Positions 35,958 to 44,113 of a stretch of 53,840 nucleotides of DNA are shown here, piece after piece. Every line of letters starts with the position of its first letter. Position 1 is the first letter of the stretch. Origin of the DNA: CAZKFA01 sp964551925 (GTDB lineage Bacteria > Cyanobacteriota > Vampirovibrionia > LMEP-6097); assembly GCA_964551925.1 (NCBI GenBank), contig CAZKFA010000010.1:1-53840 (forward strand). Reading direction: 5' to 3'. The notes under the pieces were generated by a model. It was not told the DNA's origin. It searched no databases and saw only the letters and a program-made list of their open reading frames with translations. The position numbers and the translations under genes were made by a program.

Positions 35958-36002
35958 AGTTCAGATAATATCACGGCTTGCTCTATGGGGGCAAGTCGCA
36001 AC

Positions 36003-36021
36003 CCTATAGCAGTACTATAGG
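36003..36021. repeat. Inverted repeat upstream of the 667-residue gene
   Basis: CCTATAG-CAGTA-CTATAGG is a perfect 7-bp inverted repeat with a 5-base spacer, 46 bases upstream of the ATG at 35957, in the space behind the repeat/nuclease gene. It could be an operator or a small hairpin. It differs from the 19-bp palindrome. Confidence 0.5.
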
Positions 36022-36041
36022 ATCACTTAATTTGAAATAAA

Positions 36042-38405
36042 TTAACCCTCAGCTTCTATATATTTCTGCCCAAAGCTAAAATCTTCATCACTAATATTGA
36101 ATATTCTTCTCAGATCATCCAAATTGTCTATTACAATATCAGCTTCTTCCTGACTTGCTCTAGAGCATACTGTTCTACCATCTGGCAAACAGAAGATAGG
36201 CTCCATAAAATTATCATCCTCATCAAACCCCAAGAAATCCTCCGCTCTATGGAAGTGACCATCAAAATTACCCAGTTCGCTCATGACGGCAATATTTCTA
36301 TCAATTTCATTAATGAAACGTAGTTGATCAAATTTATAAACTCTACTATATTGACCAGGATCATCTTCACAAAGAGCCTTTGGTGTAATCAAAGCTCTAT
36401 ATAAATCTCCTCTAAAATAGAAGTGTGCTTCAAGGGGGCTATATAAAGCAGTACAATTCTGAGATGCGTATTTAATTTTATCTGCTTGAGAATTAAATTC
36501 TCTAAGTCTTTCCTGGATTAACTTTAGTCTCTTTTGACCTTGATATTTATTGGCACTCATAACTAATCCATAAAAATAATCACGCAAAGTTCTTAAATCC
36601 TCGGTTGCTCCTGATTCCGCAAGATCTTTAACTAAAGTAACCAAAGCCAAAAGATCCTCTCTAAGTGATGAACCGCTTACAACTTGCTCAAATAACGAAT
36701 GAGGGACTTTGATGTCTACATTTGGATTCAAGAGTAATAAATGATAAGTTTCCGTAGCAGCCAAGGCAGCTCTATGCTTAGCATCGGTTTCTAGTATGTT
36801 GTCAGTCGCTCCTCCCCATTTGATTTCATAGATATGAGATCCAACCTTATAATCTGCTCTAAGACCGTAATAGCCATTACCTTCGTTAACTTGCAGGCAA
36901 TATTGTGGGATGATTAATTCATCAGGATAAATCGAAGCGAGCATAATTCCAGCTATCTGCTCAAAAGCCTCTCCCTTAGCGAATTTACTCAGCTGAGAAA
37001 TTTGAAATGATGAACTTAGCTCGCGTAGATTTCTAGAAGACCCCGAAGCCATTTTTTTGATCTGATTAAATTCCCCAGGTAATCGAATACTGCCTATATA
37101 ACTATTTAATTGGTCTCTTAAAGGAGCGAGTATTACAGAGAGCGACCCCCCTTTAGTTAATCCACGATTACCATACCGAGCAGCAGCATTAATCTGATCC
37201 CAGGTTGTACCTAAAATATCTAATGGTGCTTCTTTAGTAGCAGCCGTTGGTAATCGTCCATAAAACTCATAAAATTTTCTAGCAGCTTCTCTAATTTGAT
37301 CTTCACTTAGATACTCCTTATCACCCCGACCAAGTCCAAGTCCTAATTCTTTCCTTAAAGGTTTAAGAATTTCTCTAAGAGGTCGACCTTTAGTTAGTCC
37401 TCTGTAACCAGCACTGCCAGCTTGATTAATCCCAGCCCATGTTTCATGCGGCATCTCTGGTACTGCTTCATCTGTATCGTGGCAAGTAGGTAATCGATCA
37501 TGAAGCTTGTAAAACTTTCTAGCAGCTTCTCTAATTTGATCTTCACTTAGATCATCCTTCTCACCCTGACCAGGACCAAGTCCTAATTCTTTCCTTAAAG
37601 GTTTAAGAATTTCTCTAAGAGGTCGACCTTTAGTTAGTCCTCTATAACCATCACGACCAACTGAATTAATTCCGGTCCAAGTCTCGTGTGGCAGACCTGG
37701 TACTGCTTCATTTGTATATTCGGTGGGTATTTTATGATGAATCCTATAAAACTCTCTAGCTGCTGAGATGATTTGATCTTCACTCAGATCTTTTTTGTCA
37801 TTCTGATTAGGGCCGAGTTTTAATTCATTTCTTAAAGGCTGAAGGACCTGAGCCAACGTGGTTATTCTAGTTAAGCCTCTATTAGCATGACGACAGGCAT
37901 CATTAATTATGCTCCAAGTTTCATATGGCATATCTGGTACCACTTCCTCAGTACGAGTAGTCGGTAGTCGACTATGAATCTCGTAAAATTTTCTTGCTGC
38001 TTCTCTAATTTGATCTTCGCTCAGATCTTTCTTATCACCACGAGCCGGTTCCACTTGTAATTCTAGCCTCAAAGGTTTAAGAATTTCTCTGAGAGGTCGA
38101 CCTTGAGTTAGTCCTCTATAACCATGACTGCCAGCTTGATTAATTCCACTCCAAGTTTCATATGGCATATTAGGTACCGCTTCCTTAGTAGCAGTATTAG
38201 GGAGTCGACCATAAATCTCGTAAAATTTTCTAGCTGCTTCTCTAATTTGATCTTCACTTAAGGATTTTGGAATGGGTTTAGCTAGACTTGCAGACTTAGC
38301 TCGCCTAAGTTCAAAAGTAGAGTTAGATGCATCGGCCTGGCCAGATAAAGAAACCACCGCCAAAGGCTGTTCTATCGACGGACGCGCTATTATCTTCAAC
38401 TCCAC
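36042..38405 (-). CDS. Five-repeat protein with a PD-(D/E)XK nuclease-like domain
   Basis: A 787-residue protein. After 48 N-terminal residues come five tandem ~79-residue repeats (49-433), each beginning LSEDQIREAARKFYE and containing a RLPT element, VP-x-MP-x-ETW-x-x-IN and RGLTKGRPLREILKPL. They look like small helical, perhaps nucleic-acid-binding units. Residues ~470-560 form a restriction-endonuclease-like core: helix AKGEAFEQIAGIML with Glu479/Glu482, then RADYKVGSHIYEIKWGG giving Asp518, Glu527 and Lys529, the canonical D...ExK triad. The remaining 200 residues are unassigned, with an acidic end. Nuclease activity is inferred. A 667-residue helical protein follows. Confidence 0.75.
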   Translation of the reverse strand: MELKIIARPSIEQPLAVVSLSGQADASNSTFELRRAKSASLAKPIPKSLSEDQIREAARKFYEIYGRLPNTATKEAVPNMPYETWSGINQAGSHGYRGLTQGRPLREILKPLRLELQVEPARGDKKDLSEDQIREAARKFYEIHSRLPTTRTEEVVPDMPYETWSIINDACRHANRGLTRITTLAQVLQPLRNELKLGPNQNDKKDLSEDQIISAAREFYRIHHKIPTEYTNEAVPGLPHETWTGINSVGRDGYRGLTKGRPLREILKPLRKELGLGPGQGEKDDLSEDQIREAARKFYKLHDRLPTCHDTDEAVPEMPHETWAGINQAGSAGYRGLTKGRPLREILKPLRKELGLGLGRGDKEYLSEDQIREAARKFYEFYGRLPTAATKEAPLDILGTTWDQINAAARYGNRGLTKGGSLSVILAPLRDQLNSYIGSIRLPGEFNQIKKMASGSSRNLRELSSSFQISQLSKFAKGEAFEQIAGIMLASIYPDELIIPQYCLQVNEGNGYYGLRADYKVGSHIYEIKWGGATDNILETDAKHRAALAATETYHLLLLNPNVDIKVPHSLFEQVVSGSSLREDLLALVTLVKDLAESGATEDLRTLRDYFYGLVMSANKYQGQKRLKLIQERLREFNSQADKIKYASQNCTALYSPLEAHFYFRGDLYRALITPKALCEDDPGQYSRVYKFDQLRFINEIDRNIAVMSELGNFDGHFHRAEDFLGFDEDDNFMEPIFCLPDGRTVCSRASQEEADIVIDNLDDLRRIFNISDEDFSFGQKYIEAEG
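37107..38261 (-). repeat. Five coding repeats of 237-240 bp
   Basis: Repeat 1 spans 38025-38261, repeat 2 37788-38024, repeat 3 37551-37787, repeat 4 37311-37550 (one codon longer) and repeat 5 37107-37310 (shortened end). Repeat 2 has the most divergent central region. The repeats stay in frame and encode the tandem domains of the 787-residue protein. Confidence 0.9.
37336..37643 (-). repeat. 68-bp perfect direct repeat within repeats 3 and 4
   Basis: 37336-37403 and 37576-37643 are identical over 68 bases, 240 bp apart. The identity exceeds that of other repeat pairs, pointing to recent duplication or gene conversion between repeats 3 and 4. Confidence 0.85.
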
Positions 38406-38445
38406 GCCTTAATTGTATCACGGGTTGTTTTGGTTTATCAGATTT

Positions 38446-39765
38446 TCAAGGGGTTTTAAAAAGATGCGGTGGCAACCCATTAAACTTAGCCACTTGAGCA
38501 TAATAATCATAACTTTTCTTAGGTTGCCTAATATAACTCTCATGATTAACATGTACCAAGCCAAATCTAGGCTTCATTCCTAAAGCCCATTCAAAATTAT
38601 CTAACAGGCTCCAATAAAAATAGCCGCGAACATCAATCCCTGCTTGAATGGCTCTATGTACAGCTACTAGATGCTCTTGAATAAATTTTATTCTATAGTC
38701 ATCATCAATGTCCTGAGACTCGTTTTCGACATTGCAATAGCCGTTCTCGGTAATATAAACTGGCAGACCATTAAGGATGCGCTGTAACTTAGTGTCAGTA
38801 AGTACTTTATACAAACCTTCTGGATAAAGCTCCCAGCCTAAACTATTAACCCTGCCTGATGGCTTATTAAGCTCACCCCAAATCGTAGAATCACTAGTGT
38901 TATTATGCGGGTCCTTAGCCCTAGGATTGAGTCTATAACTGAATCTTGTGTAATAATTCACCCCAAGAAAATCAAGAGCACCAAGCTCAAGACAAGCTTC
39001 CACAAAACTAAAATTATGCAATTGATTACGAATAATATTTGGTACTCTATCAATTTCTTCTTGCGCTTCAAAGCAATAAAAATTCTGCGCTAATCCAACT
39101 TGAGCATTTGGATTGTGATTTTTGATCGCTTTATAAGCAAGCTGATGCCCCAAAAGCATCCCCTGATAGGCTTCCAGATATTGCTTCCAATCATTGGTAT
39201 AGCCAGGGGGCCAGATCCCAGACTCGTAGCCAAAATTCAACAGTATATTAGGTTCATTATGAGTAATCCAAAATTTAATATCACTACCAAATTGCTCAAC
39301 AAGAAACTTAGTAAAATTTCCAAACTCTCTAGCTGTGGCGGGATTAGTCCAACCGCCTTCTTTAGCAAGCCATTGTGGTAAAACAAAATGCACTATGGTC
39401 GCAAAAGGCTCAACCCGATTTGGTTTGGCTTTAAATTCATTTAACAAGGATTGGTAAAATTTAACAGTATTAAAATCAAACTCCCCTGGTCCTCTATGTA
39501 AACGTGCCCAATTAAAAGAGAAACGATACGCGTTATTATTCAATCCCCTGATTAACGCGACATCTTCAAGCAAATGCTGATAATGCTCGACAGCTCTACC
39601 TTGTCCAGTCGGCTCTGAGACCTTACCACTATCAAGCCAGCAAGCCCAATCAGAAAGCTTAGCAAGATACTCCTCTGGATGTCCTTCGATTTGGAAAGCA
39701 GCCGTAGCCGTCCCCCAAAGAAATTGACTTGGAAACTTTAAGACCGATTGATCAAATTCGCTCAT
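38446..39765 (-). CDS. Glycoside hydrolase family 1 beta-glucosidase
   Basis: A retaining beta-glycosidase, probably cytoplasmic, hydrolysing beta-glucosides or related disaccharides. The 439-residue protein has the GH1 N-terminal signature FLWGTATAAFQIEG, the acid/base in WITHNEPN (about residue 165), the nucleophile in PVYITENGY (about residue 340) and the aglycone-side YFYWSLLDNFEWALGM. No signal peptide. ATG start at 39765 overlaps the end of batE by 14 bases, an unusual coupling. Confidence 0.94.
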   Translation of the reverse strand: MSEFDQSVLKFPSQFLWGTATAAFQIEGHPEEYLAKLSDWACWLDSGKVSEPTGQGRAVEHYQHLLEDVALIRGLNNNAYRFSFNWARLHRGPGEFDFNTVKFYQSLLNEFKAKPNRVEPFATIVHFVLPQWLAKEGGWTNPATAREFGNFTKFLVEQFGSDIKFWITHNEPNILLNFGYESGIWPPGYTNDWKQYLEAYQGMLLGHQLAYKAIKNHNPNAQVGLAQNFYCFEAQEEIDRVPNIIRNQLHNFSFVEACLELGALDFLGVNYYTRFSYRLNPRAKDPHNNTSDSTIWGELNKPSGRVNSLGWELYPEGLYKVLTDTKLQRILNGLPVYITENGYCNVENESQDIDDDYRIKFIQEHLVAVHRAIQAGIDVRGYFYWSLLDNFEWALGMKPRFGLVHVNHESYIRQPKKSYDYYAQVAKFNGLPPHLFKTP

Positions 39766-40378
39766 AAGCCTCCCTCTTAATCCAGCCTAAATTTTTCTTG
39801 TGTTGTATCTGAGACCACTGATCTTCTTCTCTAACAATCTCTATTATTTGTCCATCTAATAATTCAAACATCTCTGTATAAGACTCGTTATCACCAGAAT
39901 AAACCAAGGTTGAGACACTGGTAACAACCGCATGTTTTTTGAGATTTTGTTCAACACCAATATAGACAGCTAGAATTATAGCTACGGCAAAAGCTACATT
40001 AATAAAGGCTTTTAGCCAAGGATGGAATCTTGCTTTAACTAAGAACAATAAATTAATCACCAACAACAAAAGCAAGCTCTCACCAAAATTCAAAAATTGA
40101 TAAGAGAATAAATAAGGCTGCTCTAACTGAAGCTCACTAGAAACTATAGTCAGATTCTCATTAAGAATTTTATCGCGTGGGATATTTTTTTTTGCTTTAT
40201 AGAACTGCGTAATAGCCTTGCCATATTGCTTAAATTTATAAAAGGCATTGGCTGCGTTAATCTCTAAATAAGGGTTGCCTGGATTGTCTTGCAATAATTG
40301 TCCATATAAACTAGCAGAAAGTTCATAATCACCCTGCAGAAAATACTCACGAGCATTAGCTAATTTACTTTGATCCAC
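39752..40378 (-). CDS. batE: BatE-like TPR and SH3 membrane protein
   Basis: A 208-residue protein in the aerotolerance (Bat) set. It has two TPR-like units at the N terminus (LANAREYFLQGDYELSASLYGQLLQDNPGNPYLEINAANAFYKFKQYGKAI), two membrane helices (about residues 98-135), and a C-terminal bacterial SH3 domain (GQIIEIVREEDQWSQIQHKKNLGWIKREAYERI). The arrangement matches BatE. Its start overlaps the end of batD by 14 bases. BatA, BatB and MoxR are not in the window. Confidence 0.8.
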   Translation of the reverse strand: MDQSKLANAREYFLQGDYELSASLYGQLLQDNPGNPYLEINAANAFYKFKQYGKAITQFYKAKKNIPRDKILNENLTIVSSELQLEQPYLFSYQFLNFGESLLLLLVINLLFLVKARFHPWLKAFINVAFAVAIILAVYIGVEQNLKKHAVVTSVSTLVYSGDNESYTEMFELLDGQIIEIVREEDQWSQIQHKKNLGWIKREAYERI

Positions 40379-42056
40379 GCTTTGCTCCTTTCTTGATCTT
40401 TACTAAAAATTCCATCGCCTGATTACGAATCCGTTCTAGATTCTCAGCGGACGAATCTTGCTTAATACCATAAATAAATTTATCAGTCTCAGCAAAAAAA
40501 CCTTTTAGTTTCGTATCAAAACCAGCGTCAACAACAATTCCTGACTGGTTTATATATTCTTTAACCAAAATGGCAATAGAGGCAATAGAATCTGCTTTCT
40601 TTATTGCCGTAGCATAATAAGCAAACCCTGTTTTATTATTAGTTGCAAACTTTATACGACTAATAAACTTGACACCAAAAAATAATATATTTAGAAGAAA
40701 TATTATCCACAGCAAATAATTTTCTTTGAGGCAAAACGGCTTATACGATATTATTTGCTCAGATGAATAATCTAATGTTTCTAAATTATTCACACTAGGA
40801 CTTGGTTTCAATGGGTCAGCATTAGTGTTAGTGCCTGGTGTCACTATAATTTCAAAAGATTCTTTTCCGTGCTCTTCATATTTTTTGGTCTTAGGATTAA
40901 AACTTATAACAGGCAGAGTCTCTACGATCATCTTACCAGAATGTTTTGCCGGCATCACCGCTACTTTAACCCCAGATTCAAAAAATAATATCCCCTTATT
41001 AACTTGCTTCTTGACTGTTTCCTTATCCTGAAAAACCGTATATTGAGCAGAATCCTTTATACGAGCGTAATTGAGCACATCCACATTACCATTGCCAAAG
41101 AATTTACTAGTAATAGTTAAAGCATCACTAGAAGCAACACTAGTAGCACTAGTAGAATTATTAACAGCTAATTCACCAACATAGCCAGTGAAGCCTTTAG
41201 GCGCACCTCCTGGCAAAGACTGTACCGATAAAGTAATTTTATCGGTGCTAATCTTAATAGCTTTCTCAACTAGCATGGTGGAGAAAAGATTCAAGGGATC
41301 AAAACTATTAGCCTGACGAGATTCCGCCGAATCAAGAATAATAGCATCGATATCAAAGCTAGGGATCGTTGCTAGACCAGCTTTCAGAGGGAATATCTCA
41401 TAATTAACTTCATAAACAAAATATTGTTTGTTGTTATAAGTCTCTTGATAATTAATCGCTTCTTGATTACTATGAAAAACAAAATTATCTAACTTAGGCG
41501 GCGGCACTCCCATGCTCTTAAGATTGCCACGATGATAAACCTTAAGGCGCAAACGCAGCTGCTCATTGACATAAGGACTAGAATTATTAATTGTTGCTAT
41601 CGCAAAAACTTTACTATCAGCAGCCATATCAGCACGTATAGAATTACCAATTGTATTTAAGGTTTTTTGGGTAGAAGCCTTTGCTGGATTGACCTTGATA
41701 TCAATAGGACCCGCTTTAACAACCTGCGTGCCATTTCTCATAACAATAGCAGGCAAAGTTACAGCCCCGACATGCTTTGGTCGAATAATAAAAGTATAGA
41801 CTCGGCTTTGGCTCTTAACGCCATTGACTATTTCTAAACTAGTACTAGTAGAATTAGCTACAACTTGATAATCAGCATTCTCGCGAGGAAAATCCAAATC
41901 CTTTAAATTAGGGTCCGTAACATTAATCTGCACAGAGACCACATCACCCAAGCTCACTTCGGTCTCATCAATAGTCGCGCTCATAGGCAAAGTAGCATTA
42001 GCAGGCAAACTACAATTCAGCAATATAATAAATACAATAGCGATTAGGCTACGCAC
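40365..42056 (-). CDS. batD: BatD-like exported protein (aerotolerance family)
   Basis: BatD proteins are membrane-anchored, beta-rich periplasmic proteins linked to oxygen tolerance. The 563-residue product has a signal peptide (LIAIVFIILLNCSLPANA), the typical start ATIDETEVSLGDVVSVQINVTD, the second region RPKHVGAVTLPAIVMRNGTQVV, a PLKAGLATIPSFDID segment, a C-terminal membrane helix (YLLWIIFLLNILFFGVKFI) and a cytoplasmic tail. It heads the batD-batE-glucosidase unit, 34 bases downstream of the rfaE2-type gene. Confidence 0.88.
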   Translation of the reverse strand: MRSLIAIVFIILLNCSLPANATLPMSATIDETEVSLGDVVSVQINVTDPNLKDLDFPRENADYQVVANSTSTSLEIVNGVKSQSRVYTFIIRPKHVGAVTLPAIVMRNGTQVVKAGPIDIKVNPAKASTQKTLNTIGNSIRADMAADSKVFAIATINNSSPYVNEQLRLRLKVYHRGNLKSMGVPPPKLDNFVFHSNQEAINYQETYNNKQYFVYEVNYEIFPLKAGLATIPSFDIDAIILDSAESRQANSFDPLNLFSTMLVEKAIKISTDKITLSVQSLPGGAPKGFTGYVGELAVNNSTSATSVASSDALTITSKFFGNGNVDVLNYARIKDSAQYTVFQDKETVKKQVNKGILFFESGVKVAVMPAKHSGKMIVETLPVISFNPKTKKYEEHGKESFEIIVTPGTNTNADPLKPSPSVNNLETLDYSSEQIISYKPFCLKENYLLWIIFLLNILFFGVKFISRIKFATNNKTGFAYYATAIKKADSIASIAILVKEYINQSGIVVDAGFDTKLKGFFAETDKFIYGIKQDSSAENLERIRNQAMEFLVKIKKGAKRGSK

Positions 42057-42090
42057 TAAGAACTATTCTAACAGTAGAGTTCTTTTCTAA

Positions 42091-42552
42091 CTATCCTAGC
42101 TTCTCAACAATCTTAGTCGTAGATTTATCTGGGACTAAGTCTATTAATTCTATTTTAATGCCTAGATCTTTAGCCAGTTGATATTCAGACCACTTAGTAG
42201 TATTAGCGTAATCAGCACCTTTAGTATAAATATTCGGCTGCACTGCTTGCAAAAACTTACAAGCATCTTTATCATCAAAAATCACAACATAGTCAACAGG
42301 CTTCAAGGCTGCTAGCAAAGCGGCTCGGTCTTGCTCTGAGTTAATTGGTCTATTAGAGCCTTTAAGCAAACGCACACTGCTATCAGAGTTTAGTCCGACT
42401 ACTAGAATATCTCCAAGCTTTTTGGATGATTCTAGGTAACGCAAATGCCCAACATGGAGAATATCGAAGCAACCATTGGTAGCGACCACCACCTGTCCCT
42501 TAAGCTTAGCGACAAGATGAGGAGTTTCTGCAATAGTAAAAATATTATTCAT
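42091..42552 (-). CDS. rfaE2: D-glycero-beta-D-manno-heptose 1-phosphate adenylyltransferase
   Basis: The stand-alone C-terminal half of HldE, which makes ADP-heptose for the LPS inner core. The 153-residue protein has the nucleotidyltransferase motif ATNGCFDILHVGHLRYLESSKKLGD, the central VVGLNSDSSVRLLKGSNRPI and the terminal TKGADYANTTKWSE. The start was set at the ATG at 42552, inside the end of the upstream gene (ATGAATAA, eight-base overlap); a GTG eight codons upstream is the alternative. The kinase half (RfaE1) is not in the window. Confidence 0.92.
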   Translation of the reverse strand: MNNIFTIAETPHLVAKLKGQVVVATNGCFDILHVGHLRYLESSKKLGDILVVGLNSDSSVRLLKGSNRPINSEQDRAALLAALKPVDYVVIFDDKDACKFLQAVQPNIYTKGADYANTTKWSEYQLAKDLGIKIELIDLVPDKSTTKIVEKLG

Positions 42553-42835
42553 TGGGAAAACATTGTTTAATCGCACAATCCTCTGCTAATGGGCATTCTA
42601 CTGCTGATTGCATTTTGGCCCATTCTTTTTTGAAACAATCACGGGCCTCTATATAATCATACGCGAATTCAAACATTTGCTCAATCGACTTATTATGCAT
42701 CTTAGCTAGAACTTTAAGGGCATAAAATTCCTCTGTATAGCCCAACGCTAAATTAATATTAAAAGCTCTGCGGCACAAAGGTAAGCCAGTCTGAGAGCAG
42801 GTTTGAACATGAGAATGTGGGTAATTATTAGCCAA
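42545..42835 (-). CDS. Small cysteine-rich protein of unknown function
   Basis: A 96-residue protein with seven cysteines, including CSQTGLPLC near the N terminus and CPLAEDCAIKQC at the end, suggestive of metal binding or disulfides. No signal peptide is evident. It starts with TTG overlapping the TAA of the previous gene and its own stop overlaps the rfaE2-type ATG. No family recognised; a role linked to heptose or envelope is positional inference only. Confidence 0.6.
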   Translation of the reverse strand: MANNYPHSHVQTCSQTGLPLCRRAFNINLALGYTEEFYALKVLAKMHNKSIEQMFEFAYDYIEARDCFKKEWAKMQSAVECPLAEDCAIKQCFPNE

Positions 42836-43034
42836 CAGTTACGTCGTAAACTCTACGAATAGCCTCTAATACAGGCTTAGGGGCATCGATATCTTCTTTA
42901 GTATCGTGCTTGATTTGCTTTGCAACGCGAGCTAAGTCTCTAGTCATTTCATAAATATTTGGAGCATGATCAATCATCTCGCTAAGTAAAGAATGTCCGC
43001 AATTTTGAGCCATAATAGATACTGATTGTATCAT
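42828..43034 (-). CDS. Microprotein of unknown function
   Basis: A 68-residue soluble protein with no recognised domain; it is mostly helical (LLSEMIDHAPNIYEMTRDLARVAKQIKHD). The ATG at 43034 overlaps the TGA of the upstream exported protein as ATGA, which favours it over a second ATG at 43013. The tight overlaps on both sides support translation. Confidence 0.6.
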   Translation of the reverse strand: MIQSVSIMAQNCGHSLLSEMIDHAPNIYEMTRDLARVAKQIKHDTKEDIDAPKPVLEAIRRVYDVTVG

Positions 43035-44113
43035 ATCTGCGCAACGTCACTCATTATCTCCTCAACCTCAAGATCTATCAATAGATCAACGGATTTGACA
43101 GGTTCTTCACCAGCCAACTCAACCAAAGTGCGCCTATTACTAAGATAAGTAAGATTAACCTGCCTTAAACGCCTTTCTAGGTCCCGCAAAACCATACGGG
43201 TAAAGAAAACCGAGCTGCCTTCATTTTTGTTTAAGGCTTCAGCAGCATCAATACGCGCTGGGGCCATCTCATAACGGAGTAGCTCTTTTTGAATCTTGGC
43301 ATCTTTATAACTGTAATAAGATTCACGTAAACGCTGCGCCACTTCATCAACTAACATAAAAAGCACTATCAAATCAGTCTTAGTAACTTGTTGAGTTTGA
43401 TTTCTCTTATCACCGACATTCTCAACGACATCACCAATCACTCTTGCTCCAACCATAGAGCCTCCACTAATCAAAGAATTATTTGCGATCGCAGAGACTG
43501 CATAGAAGGGCACGAAAAGCGCTTGGGATAAGCCTTGTAAAACCGCGTTATTTTTCTCAACAGAATTAGGATTGGTTGAAAGTGCTTTAATAATAAATTG
43601 AATAGTGCGATTACGTGCCAAAGTGGCGCGCCAAAGTTCTAGCAATTGTTCTTTTTCTGTTTGACTAAAAAATTCCTCTCGTGACAAATCAGAAGAATCG
43701 TCAATGCTAGGAAAAATAAACTCTAGGGCTTTTTGTTCGTTTTCTTTAAGTTCTTGCCGCGCTTTTTCAAGCTCAGTTTGAGACTTAGGTCTGGTTTCGT
43801 TTTTTTGATCTGCTTGAAAATTTTCTTCAAGCCTGATAGTGTTCGACTCATTGTATCCCTCCAGTGGCGAAGCTGAACTTTCATTCGAGCTCCTATCTAC
43901 ATTATTCCCAGTTTGAGCTGAATTTTCACTCTTTTGCTTGGTTAAATTCTGCTTAGCTAGCCTTTTGGTGCGTTTTTGCTGTTCTTTTTGGGCGACTTTG
44001 GCTTCTTTTTCAAGCCTTTTGGCTTCTTTTTGTTCAGCAGTATCACGAGCCAAATTAGGGGTAGCCCAGGCAAACATTAACAATAATATCAGGGTTAGCC
44101 TTCTAAGCTGCAA
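43031..44113 (-). CDS. Exported TolC-like coiled-coil protein
   Basis: A probable signal peptide (around RRLTLILLLMFAWATPNLA) precedes a long basic/charged low-complexity stretch (residues ~25-120) and a mostly helical C-terminal 220 residues, with YYSYKDAKIQKELLRYEMAPARIDAAEAL and an RRTLVELAGEE end reminiscent of TolC-type outer-membrane efflux proteins. The family is only suggested. The start is uncertain: TTG at 44113 gives a sensible signal peptide and overlaps acnA by 11 bases; the longest frame reaches 44167; an ATG at 44077 would truncate the signal. Confidence 0.6.
   Translation of the reverse strand: MQLRRLTLILLLMFAWATPNLARDTAEQKEAKRLEKEAKVAQKEQQKRTKRLAKQNLTKQKSENSAQTGNNVDRSSNESSASPLEGYNESNTIRLEENFQADQKNETRPKSQTELEKARQELKENEQKALEFIFPSIDDSSDLSREEFFSQTEKEQLLELWRATLARNRTIQFIIKALSTNPNSVEKNNAVLQGLSQALFVPFYAVSAIANNSLISGGSMVGARVIGDVVENVGDKRNQTQQVTKTDLIVLFMLVDEVAQRLRESYYSYKDAKIQKELLRYEMAPARIDAAEALNKNEGSSVFFTRMVLRDLERRLRQVNLTYLSNRRTLVELAGEEPVKSVDLLIDLEVEEIMSDVAQI

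Noticed and set aside
37107..38261. CRISPR-like array
   Set aside because: The repeats are 237-240 bp, diverged, in frame and encode protein domains; there are no short identical repeats with unique spacers.
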